This document shows, one piece after another, positions 44,450 to 53,927 of a stretch of DNA of 64,000 nucleotides. This stretch comes from Pseudomonas uvaldensis. GTDB lineage: Bacteria; Pseudomonadota; Gammaproteobacteria; Pseudomonadales; Pseudomonadaceae. The notes beneath the pieces are model-generated. The model did not search any database and was not told the DNA's origin. It saw nothing but the letters and a program-made list of their open reading frames with translations. The stretch is taken from the NCBI RefSeq assembly GCF_021271205.1, contig NZ_JAIWKS010000006.1, positions 1 to 64,000 on the forward strand, read 5' to 3'. The position numbers were made by a program, and so were the translations under genes. How positions within the stretch are numbered: the stretch's first letter is position 1; each line of letters opens with the position of its first letter.

Positions 44450-45610
44450 TCAATCCGGCCAGTTCCACGCAGGAGCATCCAGCATGCCCTGGCCCACTAC
44501 GCCGGTCTGGCCCAAGTCTTTCTCCAGCATGATGCAGTTGCAATCGTCGTCCTGCTGCAAGGCGGCGATCAGGCGCGTGGCGTGGGATACGACCCAGACC
44601 TGGCAATTGGCCGAAGCCCGGATGATCAGCCGCGCCAAGGCAGGCAACAGGTCCGGGTGCAGGCTGGTTTCCGGCTCGTTGAGCACCATCAGCGAGGGCG
44701 GTCGCGGTGTGAGCAGGGCGGCCACCAGCAGCAGATATCGCAGGGTGCCGTCCGAGAGCTCGGCGGCGGATAGCGGACGCAGTAGGCCATGCTGCTGGAA
44801 TGCGATGGCGAAACGTCCGCCCTGGAGTTTTTCGATGTCCAGGCGGGCGCCGGGAAATGCATCGCCGATGGCGGCATGCAGCGCCTCGACGTCGCCGATC
44901 TCCAGAATGGTCTGCAGGGCGGCCGCCAGGTCGCGGCCGTCGTGGTGCAGCACCGGCGTGCGGGTGCCCAGTTGCGGCTGGCGCACCGGAGCCTCGGCGT
45001 CGCTGCGAAAATGATCATAGAAACGCCAGCGACGGATGAACTCGCGCATTTGCAAGACCTCCGGGGACGTACGCAGGCTGCCCACCTGGTCGAACAGGCT
45101 GTCGAAGGTGCTGGTGTGCTGGGCCAGGACATCCCATGAGCGACCCTCCCGGGCGCGCACCATCGGCCCGTTGCGGTCCACCAGCAGGCTGGCGGGACGA
45201 AAGACCGGCCCGGCCCAGATGGTCTCGCGCTTGATCTGCGGATCCAGCGAAAACGCGGAAAGACTGGGTTCCGGCAGGCCCAAGGCGATCGAATAGGAAA
45301 AATCTTCGGCGGCGAATCCCAGGCGCAGGCGTTTTCTGGCCTGGCGTACGTTGCCCTGGACGGGGACCTCGCCGTTGCGCATGCGTCGGCTGATGTGTTC
45401 CGGCCCGGCCCAGAAGGTCGAATCCAGTCCGCCTTCACGAGCCAGGGCGTTGACGACCCCGCCTTGGGCCGTCTCCGCCAACAGCCGCAGGGCGCGATAC
45501 AGGTTGGATTTTCCGCTGCCGTTGGGACCGGTGATCAGGTTCAGGCGGCCGAGGGGAATGACCAGTTCATTGATGGATCGGTAGTTGGCCACCGCAAGGG
45601 TCTTGAGCAT
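44450..45610 (-). CDS. RecF/SMC-like AAA family ATPase (COG4637 type)
   Basis: A 386-residue predicted ATPase. Walker A is TGPNGSGKSNL (about residue 27), a signature-like ELSDGTLRYLLL lies at about 295, and Walker B is LMVLNEPETSLHP, with Asn where Asp is usual but the Glu kept. WVVSHATRLI near the C-terminus completes the AAA_21 fold. No nuclease (TOPRIM) domain is fused. Start ATG 45610 gives MLKTLAVANYRSI, the family's typical N-terminus. Such proteins occur alone or in OLD-like defence pairs; none is seen here. Function unknown. Confidence 0.82.
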   Translation of the reverse strand: MLKTLAVANYRSINELVIPLGRLNLITGPNGSGKSNLYRALRLLAETAQGGVVNALAREGGLDSTFWAGPEHISRRMRNGEVPVQGNVRQARKRLRLGFAAEDFSYSIALGLPEPSLSAFSLDPQIKRETIWAGPVFRPASLLVDRNGPMVRAREGRSWDVLAQHTSTFDSLFDQVGSLRTSPEVLQMREFIRRWRFYDHFRSDAEAPVRQPQLGTRTPVLHHDGRDLAAALQTILEIGDVEALHAAIGDAFPGARLDIEKLQGGRFAIAFQQHGLLRPLSAAELSDGTLRYLLLVAALLTPRPPSLMVLNEPETSLHPDLLPALARLIIRASANCQVWVVSHATRLIAALQQDDDCNCIMLEKDLGQTGVVGQGMLDAPAWNWPD

Positions 45611-45792
45611 GAGAGATTGTCCTGCTGGCTGGACTTGCAGGCGCCGACTCGCTTGGCTTGCCATTGCCTGCGCAAAAAAAGAGCAGTTTGCCTGATTGCT
45701 TCTGCATTGTGATTCTGTGCAACCACTGAACCCTGCTCTAAGCTCACAGTCGTATCGTCACTGGCACGTCCGTACAACGCAAAGGAGTCTGC

Positions 45793-46896
45793 ATGGCTGG
45801 TCCCCGCATCAAACTGGTAGTTGGCCTGGGCTTGTGTGCGTTGTTGGTGGGGTGTGGTGATAAAAAGCCCGAGGAAAAAGCATTGCCACGGGTGTTCGTA
45901 CAGCAGGCCATGCCCACCGAGTATGCGGCCTCGGTGACCCTGACCGGCGACGTCCAGGCTCGGGTGAAGACAGACCTGTCGTTCCGCGTGGGCGGCAAGA
46001 TCATCGAGCGCAAGGTCGACGTGGGCGACCGTGTCTCGGCCCGGCAGGTACTGGCCCGACTCGACCCGCGGGACTTGCAGACCAATGTCGACTCCGCCGA
46101 GGCCCAGGTGGCCGCCGAGCAGGCGCGGGTCAAGCAGAGTGCGGCGGCGTTCGTGCGCCAACAGAAGCTCTTGCCCAAGGGCTACACCAGCCAGAGCGAA
46201 TACGACGCGGCCCAGGCGCAACTGCGCAGCAGCCAAAGTGCGTTGACGGCTGCCCAGGCTCAACTGGCCAACGCGCGGGAGCAATTGAGTTACACCGCAT
46301 TGATTGCCGACGCCCCGGGTATCATCACGGCGCGGCAGGCGGAGGTTGGTCAGGTGGTACAGGCCACGGAGCCGATTTTCAGCCTGGCCCGCGATGGCGA
46401 GCGCGATGCGGTGTTCAACATCTACGAATCCTTGCTGAGCGAGCCACCCTCTGATCCGGCGATCGTCATCAGTCTGTTGGACAACCCCGCGATCCAGACC
46501 ACCGGCAAGGTGCGCGAGATCACCCCGGCGGTGTCCGCCGAGACCGGCACCGTGCAGGTCAAGGTCACCCTCGACGATCTGCCCGAAGGCATGCGCCTGG
46601 GATCGGTGGTCAGTGCCACCGCCAAGTCCGCCGGCAGGACAGCGGTGGAGCTGCCATGGTCGGCCCTGACCAAGGACCTTCGCGAGCCGGCCGTGTGGCT
46701 GGTGGACGACGAGGGCAGGGCACGGTTGCGAACCGTCACCGTCGGCCGCTATCTGACCGGCAAGGTCATCATCAGCGACGGCCTCAAGGGCGGCGAAAAA
46801 GTGGTCACCGCCGGCGGGCAATTGCTGCACCCCGGCGTACGGGTCGAGATTGCCGAAAATACCTATGAAAAACCCCCGACGGGAGTCCAGCCATGA
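45793..46896 (+). CDS. triA: TriA-like RND efflux periplasmic adaptor (lipoprotein)
   Basis: A 367-residue adaptor with lipobox LVGCGD (Cys about 21). A lipoyl half (GKIIERKVDVGDRVSARQVLARLD), an alpha-hairpin (about 85-155), the second lipoyl half (SYTALIADAPGIITARQAEVGQVV) and barrel and membrane-proximal domains follow. It is the first of two adaptor genes before one RND pump, the arrangement of TriA-TriB-TriC of P. aeruginosa, which uses the separate TolC-like OpmH. The 4-bp ATGA overlap couples it to triB. Confidence 0.82.
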   Translation: MAGPRIKLVVGLGLCALLVGCGDKKPEEKALPRVFVQQAMPTEYAASVTLTGDVQARVKTDLSFRVGGKIIERKVDVGDRVSARQVLARLDPRDLQTNVDSAEAQVAAEQARVKQSAAAFVRQQKLLPKGYTSQSEYDAAQAQLRSSQSALTAAQAQLANAREQLSYTALIADAPGIITARQAEVGQVVQATEPIFSLARDGERDAVFNIYESLLSEPPSDPAIVISLLDNPAIQTTGKVREITPAVSAETGTVQVKVTLDDLPEGMRLGSVVSATAKSAGRTAVELPWSALTKDLREPAVWLVDDEGRARLRTVTVGRYLTGKVIISDGLKGGEKVVTAGGQLLHPGVRVEIAENTYEKPPTGVQP

Positions 46897-47957
46897 AGCG
46901 CTTATGGATGATCTCGGTCGGATTGTTGCTCGCGGCCTGTTCGAAAGAAGAAGCGCCGCCGGAGCCGGTGCGCCCGGTATTGTCGGTTGAGGTCCGGGCC
47001 TTGGATCAACAGGCGCTGGGACGGTTTGCCGGCAATATCCTGGCGCGTTATGAAAGCAACGTCGGTTTCCGTGTGCCGGGACGGATCGCCAGCCGCAACG
47101 TCGATGTCGGTGCCGAAGTGAAGAAGGGCGATTTGCTCGCCACCCTCGACCCCACTGATCAGCAGAACCAGTTGCGCGCCGCCCAGGGCGACCTGGCGCG
47201 GATCGAGGCGCAGTACATCAATGCCCAGGCCAATGCCCGTCGGCAACAGCAGCTATTCGACCGGGGCGTCGGTGCCCAGGCGCAGTTGGATATGGCCCAG
47301 ACCGAGTTGAAAACCACCGGCGCCTCCCTGGAACAGGCCCGGGCCTCGGTGGAGCAGGCCCGCGACCAACTCAACTACAGCGAACTGCGGACCGACCACG
47401 ACGCTGTCGTTACCGCCTGGAACGCCGAGGCCGGGCAAGTGGTGACAGCCGGCCAGCAAGTGGTGACCCTGGCGCGACCGGACGTCAAGGAGGCGGTGAT
47501 CGACCTGCCGGCCGGGCTGGCCGAGCGTCTGCCCGAGGACGTGGTATTCGAAGTCACCGCGCAACTGGACCCGGCCACCCGCACCACCGCCATCGTGCGC
47601 GAGATCGAGCCCCAGGCCCAGAGCGCCACCCGCACCCGCCGGGCGCGCCTGACCCTCACCGATACCCCGCCGGGCCTGCGCCTGGGCACGGCCATCAGCG
47701 TGACCCTGAGCTCGGCCATCGAGCCACGGATCGAACTGCCGCTCAGTGCCTTGCAAGAGGTCGATGGCAAAGCTCGGATCTGGCTCGTTGACCCGCAGAA
47801 CCAGACCGTCTCGCCCCGTGATGTGCGCATCCTTGAGCGAACGGCCGACACGGTGCTGGTGGCCAACGGTATCAAGCCCGGCGACCGCGTGGTCAGCGCC
47901 GGTGTGAACAGCCTTCAGCCGGGGCAGAAAGTGAAACTTGACGAGGACGCACGATGA
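46893..47957 (+). CDS. triB: TriB-like RND efflux periplasmic adaptor (lipoprotein)
   Basis: A 354-residue adaptor with lipobox LLAACS (Cys about 16), lipoyl halves (GRIASRNVDVGAEVKKGDLLATLD and NYSELRTDHDAVVTAWNAEAGQVV), a coiled-coil hairpin and a barrel domain. It is related to but clearly distinct from the triA-like product, as expected for two non-redundant adaptors that form a mixed hexamer. ATGA overlaps exist at both ends with its neighbours, so the three genes are one translational unit. Confidence 0.82.
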   Translation: MKRLWMISVGLLLAACSKEEAPPEPVRPVLSVEVRALDQQALGRFAGNILARYESNVGFRVPGRIASRNVDVGAEVKKGDLLATLDPTDQQNQLRAAQGDLARIEAQYINAQANARRQQQLFDRGVGAQAQLDMAQTELKTTGASLEQARASVEQARDQLNYSELRTDHDAVVTAWNAEAGQVVTAGQQVVTLARPDVKEAVIDLPAGLAERLPEDVVFEVTAQLDPATRTTAIVREIEPQAQSATRTRRARLTLTDTPPGLRLGTAISVTLSSAIEPRIELPLSALQEVDGKARIWLVDPQNQTVSPRDVRILERTADTVLVANGIKPGDRVVSAGVNSLQPGQKVKLDEDAR

Positions 47958-50900
47958 AAGGGCCCTTTAACCTCTCCGAATGGGCCCTGCGGCATCAGTC
48001 ATTCGTCTGGTACCTGATGTTCGTTGCGCTGTTGATGGGCGTGTTTTCCTACATGAACCTGGGTCGCGAGGAAGACCCGTCGTTCACCATCAAGACCATG
48101 ATCATCCAGACGCGCTGGCCCGGCGCGACCCAAGAGGAAACCCTCAGGCAGGTCACCGACCGCATCGAGAAGAAACTCGAGGAGCTCGATTCCCTCGATT
48201 ATGTGAAAAGTTACACCCGGCCCGGGGAGTCGACGGTGTTCGTGTATCTGCTCGATACCACCAGCGCCAAGGACATTCCCGAGATCTGGTACCAGGTGCG
48301 CAAGAAGATCAACGACATTCGCGGTGACTTTCCCGAGGGCTTGCAAGGTCCTGGGTTCAACGACGAGTTCGGCGACGTCTATGGTTCGGTGTATGCCTTT
48401 ACCGGCGATGGCCTGTCGATGCGCCAGTTGCGTGACTACGTGGAGCAAGTGCGCGCCGAGATCCGCGATGTGCCCGGCCTGGGCAAGGTAGAAATGATCG
48501 GTGAGCAGGACGAGGTGCTGTACCTGAACTTCTCCACTCGCAAGCTCGCCGCCCTGGGCATCGACCAGCGCCAGGTGGTGCAGAGCCTGCAATCGCAGAA
48601 CGCGGTGACCCCCGCCGGAGTGATCGATGCCGGCCCCGAGCGTATTTCCGTGCGCACCTCGGGGCAGTTCCAGTCGGAGAAAGACCTGGCCAACGTCAAC
48701 TTGCGGCTCAATGACCGCTTCTATCGACTGGCCGACATCGCCGAGATCAGTCGCGGTTACGTCGACCCCGCCACGCCGATGTTTCGTTTCAATGGCACAC
48801 CGGCGATTGGCCTGGCCATCGCCATGAAGAAGGGCGGCAACATCCAGGATTTCGGCAAGGCCCTGCATGCGCGCATGAACGAACTGACCGCCGACCTGCC
48901 GGTGGGCGTAGGCGTGCACACGGTGTCGGATCAGGCCGAAGTGGTGAAGGAAGCAGTGGGCGGCTTCACCAGTGCCTTGTTCGAGGCGGTGGTGATCGTA
49001 CTGGTGGTCAGTTTCATCAGTCTGGGCATCCGAGCCGGACTGGTGGTGGCCTGCTCGATTCCGCTGGTGCTGGCGATGGTCTTTCTGTTCATGGAGTACA
49101 GCGGCATCACCATGCAGCGGATCTCCCTCGGCGCGTTGATCATCGCCCTCGGCCTGCTGGTGGACGACGCGATGATCACCGTGGAGATGATGGTCACCCG
49201 CCTTGAAAAAGGCGAAACCAAGGAACAGGCCGCGACGTTCGCCTATACCTCTACCGCGTTTCCGATGCTCACCGGGACCCTGGTGACCGTGGCGGGTTTC
49301 GTGCCTATCGGCCTGAACGCCAGCTCCGCCGGCGAGTACACCTTTACCCTGTTTGCCGTGATCGCCGTGGCGATGCTGGTGTCATGGGTCGTCGCGGTGC
49401 TGTTCGCCCCGGTGATCGGCGTGCATATCCTCAGCACCAACGTAAAACCCCACGACAATGAACCGGGACGGATCGGTCGGGCGTTCAACGGTGGTCTGCT
49501 ATGGGCGATGCGCAACCGTTGGTGGGCCATCGGCATTACCGTGCTGCTGTTCGTGCTGGCGGTGTTTTGTATGCGTTTCGTGCAGAACCAGTTCTTTCCC
49601 TCTTCGGACCGGCCGGAGATCCTGGTGGACCTCAACCTGCCGCAAAACGCTTCGATGGATGAAACCCGCAAGGCCGTCGACCGCCTGGAAGCGACCCTCA
49701 AGGACGATCCGGACATCGCGCGCTGGAGCACCTACATCGGTGAGGGCGCGATTCGTTTCTACCTGCCGCTGGACCAGCAATTGCAGAACCCGTACTACGC
49801 GCAGTTGGTGATCGTCAGCAAGGGCCTGGAGTCGCGCACGGCACTCACCGAGCGTTTGCAAAAGCGTCTGCGCGAAGACTTCGTCGGCATCGGCAGCTAC
49901 GTGCAGTCACTGGAAATGGGACCTCCGGTGGGACGGCCTATCCAGTACCGGGTCAGCGGCAAGGACATCGACCAGGTGCGCAAGCACGCCATCGAACTGG
50001 CTACCGAGCTGGACAAGAACTCGCACATCGGCGAAATCATTTACGACTGGAACGAGCCGGGCAAGGTGCTGCGCGTCGACATCGCCCAGGATAAGGCTCG
50101 GCAACTGGGCTTGTCTTCCGAGGACGTCGCCCGGTTGATGAACAGCATCGTCAGTGGGTCGCCGGTGACTCAGGTCAATGATGATATCTACCTGATCAAT
50201 GTAGTCGGGCGTGCTGAGGATGCTGAACGTGGGTCGCCGGAAACCCTGCAGAACCTGCAGATCGTCACCCCAAGTGGTACCTCGATTCCGCTGCTGGCAT
50301 TCGCCACCGTGCGCTATGAACTGGAGCAACCCTTGGTGTGGCGGCGCGACCGCAAGCCGACCATCACCATCAAGGCCGCCGTGCGCGATGAAATCCAACC
50401 CACCGACCTGGTGAAGCAACTGCAACCGGACATCGATAAATTCGCCGCCGGCTTGCCGGTGGGCTACAAGGTCGCCACCGGCGGTACCGTGGAAGAGAGC
50501 AGCAAGGCCCAGGGCCCGATTGCCAGCGTCGTGCCATTGATGTTGTTTTTGATGGCGACGTTCCTGATGATCCAACTGCACAGTGTGCAGAAGCTGTTTT
50601 TGGTGGCGAGTGTCGCGCCCCTCGGCTTGATCGGCGTGGTGTTGGCGCTGGTGCCGACGGGCACGCCCATGGGCTTTGTGGCGATCCTCGGAATCCTCGC
50701 GTTGATTGGCATCATCATCCGTAACTCGGTGATCCTGGTGACCCAGATCGATGAGTATGAGCGTGCCGGCTACACGCCTTGGGACGCCGTGGTGGAGGCC
50801 ACCGAGCACCGGCGCCGGCCGATCCTGTTGACGGCGGCCGCGGCTAGCCTGGGGATGATCCCCATTGCACGGGAGGTGTTCTGGGGGCCCATGGCCTACG

Positions 50901-51001
50901 CGATGATTGGCGGGATCATCATTGCTACCCTGTTGACCTTGTTGTTCCTGCCAGCGCTGTATGTGGCCTGGTACAAGATTCGAGAACCGCAGCGTGATTG
51001 A
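47954..51001 (+). CDS. triC: TriC-like RND efflux pump
   Basis: A 1015-residue RND transporter of the AcrB/CusA superfamily with 12 membrane helices and two large periplasmic loops (about 40-330 and 560-860). The proton-relay motif GLLVDDAMITVEMM lies near residue 400. The N-terminus MKGPFNLSEWALRHQSFVWYL and the REEDPSFTIKTMIIQTRWPGA stretch are those of TriC-like pumps. No outer-membrane gene is adjacent, so it must borrow a TolC homologue. P. aeruginosa TriABC exports triclosan and detergents; the substrate here is unproven. Confidence 0.88.
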   Translation: MKGPFNLSEWALRHQSFVWYLMFVALLMGVFSYMNLGREEDPSFTIKTMIIQTRWPGATQEETLRQVTDRIEKKLEELDSLDYVKSYTRPGESTVFVYLLDTTSAKDIPEIWYQVRKKINDIRGDFPEGLQGPGFNDEFGDVYGSVYAFTGDGLSMRQLRDYVEQVRAEIRDVPGLGKVEMIGEQDEVLYLNFSTRKLAALGIDQRQVVQSLQSQNAVTPAGVIDAGPERISVRTSGQFQSEKDLANVNLRLNDRFYRLADIAEISRGYVDPATPMFRFNGTPAIGLAIAMKKGGNIQDFGKALHARMNELTADLPVGVGVHTVSDQAEVVKEAVGGFTSALFEAVVIVLVVSFISLGIRAGLVVACSIPLVLAMVFLFMEYSGITMQRISLGALIIALGLLVDDAMITVEMMVTRLEKGETKEQAATFAYTSTAFPMLTGTLVTVAGFVPIGLNASSAGEYTFTLFAVIAVAMLVSWVVAVLFAPVIGVHILSTNVKPHDNEPGRIGRAFNGGLLWAMRNRWWAIGITVLLFVLAVFCMRFVQNQFFPSSDRPEILVDLNLPQNASMDETRKAVDRLEATLKDDPDIARWSTYIGEGAIRFYLPLDQQLQNPYYAQLVIVSKGLESRTALTERLQKRLREDFVGIGSYVQSLEMGPPVGRPIQYRVSGKDIDQVRKHAIELATELDKNSHIGEIIYDWNEPGKVLRVDIAQDKARQLGLSSEDVARLMNSIVSGSPVTQVNDDIYLINVVGRAEDAERGSPETLQNLQIVTPSGTSIPLLAFATVRYELEQPLVWRRDRKPTITIKAAVRDEIQPTDLVKQLQPDIDKFAAGLPVGYKVATGGTVEESSKAQGPIASVVPLMLFLMATFLMIQLHSVQKLFLVASVAPLGLIGVVLALVPTGTPMGFVAILGILALIGIIIRNSVILVTQIDEYERAGYTPWDAVVEATEHRRRPILLTAAAASLGMIPIAREVFWGPMAYAMIGGIIIATLLTLLFLPALYVAWYKIREPQRD

Positions 51002-51041
51002 AGGGGGCTGCTATGCAGCCCATCGCGAGCAGTCTGGCGTT

Positions 51042-53246
51042 TTACTTACGCAACAACCGCAATCCATTGAACACCACCAGCAAGCTCACCCCCATGTCGG
51101 CAAACACCGCCATCCACAGGGTGGCGAATCCGGTGAAGGTTACGCCGAGAAATATCGCCTTCACCACCAGGGCCAGGGCGATGTTCTGCTTGAGGATGGC
51201 CGATGTTTGTCGGGACAGCCGAATGAAGGCGGGGATCTTGCGCAGGTCGTCGTCCATCAGGGCGACGTCGGCCGTTTCGATGGCGGTATCGGTGCCGGCA
51301 GCCGCCATGGCGAAGCCGATCTCCGCACGGGCCAGGGCAGGGGCGTCGTTGATACCGTCGCCGACCATGCCGACGCGATGCCCTTTGGCGTACAAGTCTT
51401 CGATGGCCCGCAGCTTGTCTTCCGGCAGCAAGTCACCCCGAGCCTGATCCATGCCCACCTCCCCGGCAATCGCCTCGGCGGTATGGACGTTGTCGCCGGT
51501 AAGCATCAGAGTCTTGATGCCCAGATCATGCAATTGCCGGATGGCTTCGCGGCTGGAGTCCTTCACCGTGTCGGCCACGGCGAACAAGGCCAGTGGGCCC
51601 GAGCTGTCGAGCAGCAGCACCACGGACTTGCCCTGTTTTTCCAGGGCGAAGAGTCGCTCTTCCAGTTCTGGCGAGCAGAGGCCCAAGTCTTCCACCAGAC
51701 GATGATTGCCCAAGTGATAAGTGGTGCCGTCGATATCGCCGCGCACACCGCGTCCCGGTAATGCCTGGAAGTTATCCACAGCCTGCGGTTTACCCGCAGC
51801 AGCTATCGCTTTTGACACCGGATGGTCGGAGCGGGCGGCGAGGCTGGCAGCCAGGGCCGGCGCGGTGGTCTCCACCGTCGGATCCAGCGGCAGGTAATCG
51901 GTTTGCACCGGTTTGCCGTGGGTGATCGTGCCAGTCTTGTCCAAAGCCAGGTAATCCAGTTTGTAACCGCCCTCCAGATACACGCCGCCCTTGACCAGGA
52001 TGCCCTTGCGCGCCGCTGCGGCGAGACCGCTGACGATGCTCACCGGGGTGGAAATCACCAGCGCACAAGGACAGGCCACCACCAGCAACACCAGCGCTCG
52101 GTAGAGCCAGTCGAACCACGGCGCTGCCATGAACAGCGGCGGGATGAGGGCCACCGCCAGTGCCAGGGCGAACACTGTCGGAGTGTAGATTTTCGAGAAT
52201 TGATCGACGAAGCGCTGGGTCGGTGCCCGTGAACCCTGGGCTTGTTCCACGGCGTGGATGATCCGGGCCAGGGTGGAATGCTCGGCCTTCGCCGTCACGG
52301 TGTATTCCAGCTCACCGGCCTGGTTGATCGTGCCGGCGAACACCTTGTCGCCTACGGTTTTCTCCACCGGCAGGCTTTCGCCGGTGATGGGCGCCTGGTC
52401 GATAGTGGATCGGCCGGCCACCACATCACCGTCCAGACCAACGCGCTCACCAGGGCGAACCCGCACCCGCGCGCCTTGAGCAATGGTCTTGACCTCTTGC
52501 ACTTGCCAGGCGCCATCGGCCTGTTGCACGGTGGCCTGTTCCGGCGCCATCTGCATCAAGCCGCTGATGGCATTGCGCGCTCGGTCAAGGGATTTGGCTT
52601 CGATCAGTTCGGCCACGGTGAACAGGAACATCACCATCGCCGCTTCTGGCCATTGACCGATCAACACCGCGCCGGTCACGGCGATGCTCATCAGGGCGTT
52701 GATGTTCAAATTGAGGTTCTTGAGGGCGATCCAGCCTTTCTTATACGTACCGAGGCCGCCGCTGAGGATCGAAACCAAGGCGATGATGGCAACCACCCAA
52801 TTCGGTGCGGCCCCCGTGAAATGGATCACTTCGGCGCCCAACGCGGTGACACCGGACAGCGCCAGCGGCCACCACGGTTTGGTCGGGGCAGGCAGGCTGG
52901 CGGTTTCTTTCTCCTGGCCCGGCGTCAGTGGCTCGGCCTGCATGCCCAGGGACTTGATCGCCTCGATGATCGGCGTGTCGTCAGGCAGCGCGTGGGTCAC
53001 GTCGAGTACGCGGTTGATCAGGTTGAATTCCAGCCGCAGCACGCCCTTGAGCTTGCCGAGTTTGTTCTGGATCAGCGTCTGTTCGGTGGGGCAGTCCATG
53101 GCTTCGATGCGAAAACTGCTCTGGCGCGAACCTTTCGTCGGCGCTTTGCCAAGATCGATTACCGCCGGGGGCGCCTTCGAGGCGCAGCAGGAATGCCCGT
53201 GGTCATGGCCGTGGCCGGGTTTGTGGGTATGGAGGGAATCGCTCAT
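51042..53246 (-). CDS. cadA: Zn/Cd/Pb-exporting P1B-type ATPase
   Basis: A 734-residue heavy-metal ATPase. A His/Cys-rich N-terminus (HTHKPGHGHDHGHSCC) is followed by a metal-binding domain with MDCPTE, eight membrane helices, the transport motif CPC (VACPCALVIS), phosphorylation motif DKTGT, SDHPVSKA and GDGINDAPA. The CPC and MDCPTE motifs indicate Zn(II)/Cd(II)/Pb(II) rather than Cu(I). ATG 53246 is preferred to ATG 53255 from GGATG spacing. It is divergent from cadR, which controls it through the operator at 53279-53309. It exports toxic divalent metal to the periplasm. Confidence 0.93.
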   Translation of the reverse strand: MSDSLHTHKPGHGHDHGHSCCASKAPPAVIDLGKAPTKGSRQSSFRIEAMDCPTEQTLIQNKLGKLKGVLRLEFNLINRVLDVTHALPDDTPIIEAIKSLGMQAEPLTPGQEKETASLPAPTKPWWPLALSGVTALGAEVIHFTGAAPNWVVAIIALVSILSGGLGTYKKGWIALKNLNLNINALMSIAVTGAVLIGQWPEAAMVMFLFTVAELIEAKSLDRARNAISGLMQMAPEQATVQQADGAWQVQEVKTIAQGARVRVRPGERVGLDGDVVAGRSTIDQAPITGESLPVEKTVGDKVFAGTINQAGELEYTVTAKAEHSTLARIIHAVEQAQGSRAPTQRFVDQFSKIYTPTVFALALAVALIPPLFMAAPWFDWLYRALVLLVVACPCALVISTPVSIVSGLAAAARKGILVKGGVYLEGGYKLDYLALDKTGTITHGKPVQTDYLPLDPTVETTAPALAASLAARSDHPVSKAIAAAGKPQAVDNFQALPGRGVRGDIDGTTYHLGNHRLVEDLGLCSPELEERLFALEKQGKSVVLLLDSSGPLALFAVADTVKDSSREAIRQLHDLGIKTLMLTGDNVHTAEAIAGEVGMDQARGDLLPEDKLRAIEDLYAKGHRVGMVGDGINDAPALARAEIGFAMAAAGTDTAIETADVALMDDDLRKIPAFIRLSRQTSAILKQNIALALVVKAIFLGVTFTGFATLWMAVFADMGVSLLVVFNGLRLLRK

Positions 53247-53278
53247 CAGTGACATCCATGAAAAAGTGCCTGTTGCGC

Positions 53279-53309
53279 AGTAAAGACCCTGTAGCCACTA
53301 TAGGGTCAA
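53279..53309 (-). promoter_or_regulatory. CadR-type operator within the cadA promoter
   Basis: A dyad, GACCCT (53285-53290) and AGGGTC (53302-53307), lies between cadA and cadR. On the cadA strand, TTGACC (-35, 53309-53304) and TTTACT (-10, 53284-53279) flank it with a 19-bp spacer. An overlong spacer with a dyad between the two boxes is the hallmark of MerR-family promoters, activated by DNA distortion when metal binds. Confidence 0.85.
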
Positions 53310-53332
53310 GCACTTATTCTGGAGGCTGCATG

Positions 53333-53779
53333 ATGAAAATCGGAGAACTGGCCAGACTCACCGACTGCCAGGTCGAAACGATCCGCTACTACGAACGCGA
53401 GGGTCTATTGCCGGAGCCGGCCCGCAGCGACGGCAACTACCGCGTCTACACCCAGGCCCATGCCGAGCGGCTGACATTCATCCGCAACTGCCGCACCCTG
53501 GACATGACCCTGGACGAAATCCGCAGCCTCCTGGCCCTGCGCGACAGCCCCCAGGACCAGTGCGAAAGCGTCAATGCACTGATCGACGAGCACATCCTCC
53601 ACGTCAAGGCCCGCATCGACGGCCTGCTGGCCTTGCAGGCTCAACTGATCGACCTGCGCCATCGCTGTGGTGAGGGACCGGACCTGGATCAATGCGGGAT
53701 TCTGCAGCGCCTGGAAGTGAGCGGAGCGGTGGCGCCGGAGGTGGAGCATTCACATGTGGGGCGCAGTCACGGGCATTGA
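53333..53779 (+). CDS. cadR: MerR-family metal-responsive regulator CadR
   Basis: A 148-residue MerR regulator. The helix-turn-helix and wing are at residues 1-70 (MKIGELARLTDCQVETIRYYEREGLLPEP), then a dimer helix, Cys residues in QDQCESV, HRCGEGPDLDQCG, and a His-rich tail (HSHVGRSHGH) as in CadR/PbrR proteins that sense Cd, Zn or Pb. The start is one of two consecutive ATGs (53330 or 53333); GGAGG gives better spacing to the second. It is divergent from the ATPase gene across a MerR-type operator. Confidence 0.92.
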   Translation: MKIGELARLTDCQVETIRYYEREGLLPEPARSDGNYRVYTQAHAERLTFIRNCRTLDMTLDEIRSLLALRDSPQDQCESVNALIDEHILHVKARIDGLLALQAQLIDLRHRCGEGPDLDQCGILQRLEVSGAVAPEVEHSHVGRSHGH

Positions 53780-53818
53780 GTGCCCTTGCGCCGGAACTTG
53801 AAGGTCATGAAGATCCAA

Positions 53819-53909
53819 TGTGGGAGCGGGCTTGCTCGCGAAGGCGGTGTATCTGACAAGATTCCTTTATCCGATACACCGCCTTCGCGAGCAAGCCCGC
53901 TCCCACAGA
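53819..53909. repeat. REPIN between cadR and thyA
   Basis: A 90-bp palindrome of two REP sequences (53820-53842 and 53885-53907) with matching inner arms AAGGCGGTGTATC / GATACACCGCCTT around a short A/T-rich loop. It lies between the convergent ends of cadR and thyA and probably forms a bidirectional terminator-like structure. Confidence 0.92.
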
Positions 53910-53927
53910 GATGGATAGCGGTGTGCT

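Noticed and set aside
44450..45610. AAA ATPase as half of an OLD/Gabija-like defence system
   Set aside because: There is no TOPRIM domain and no adjacent helicase or nuclease gene; the COG4637-like ATPase is commonly found alone.
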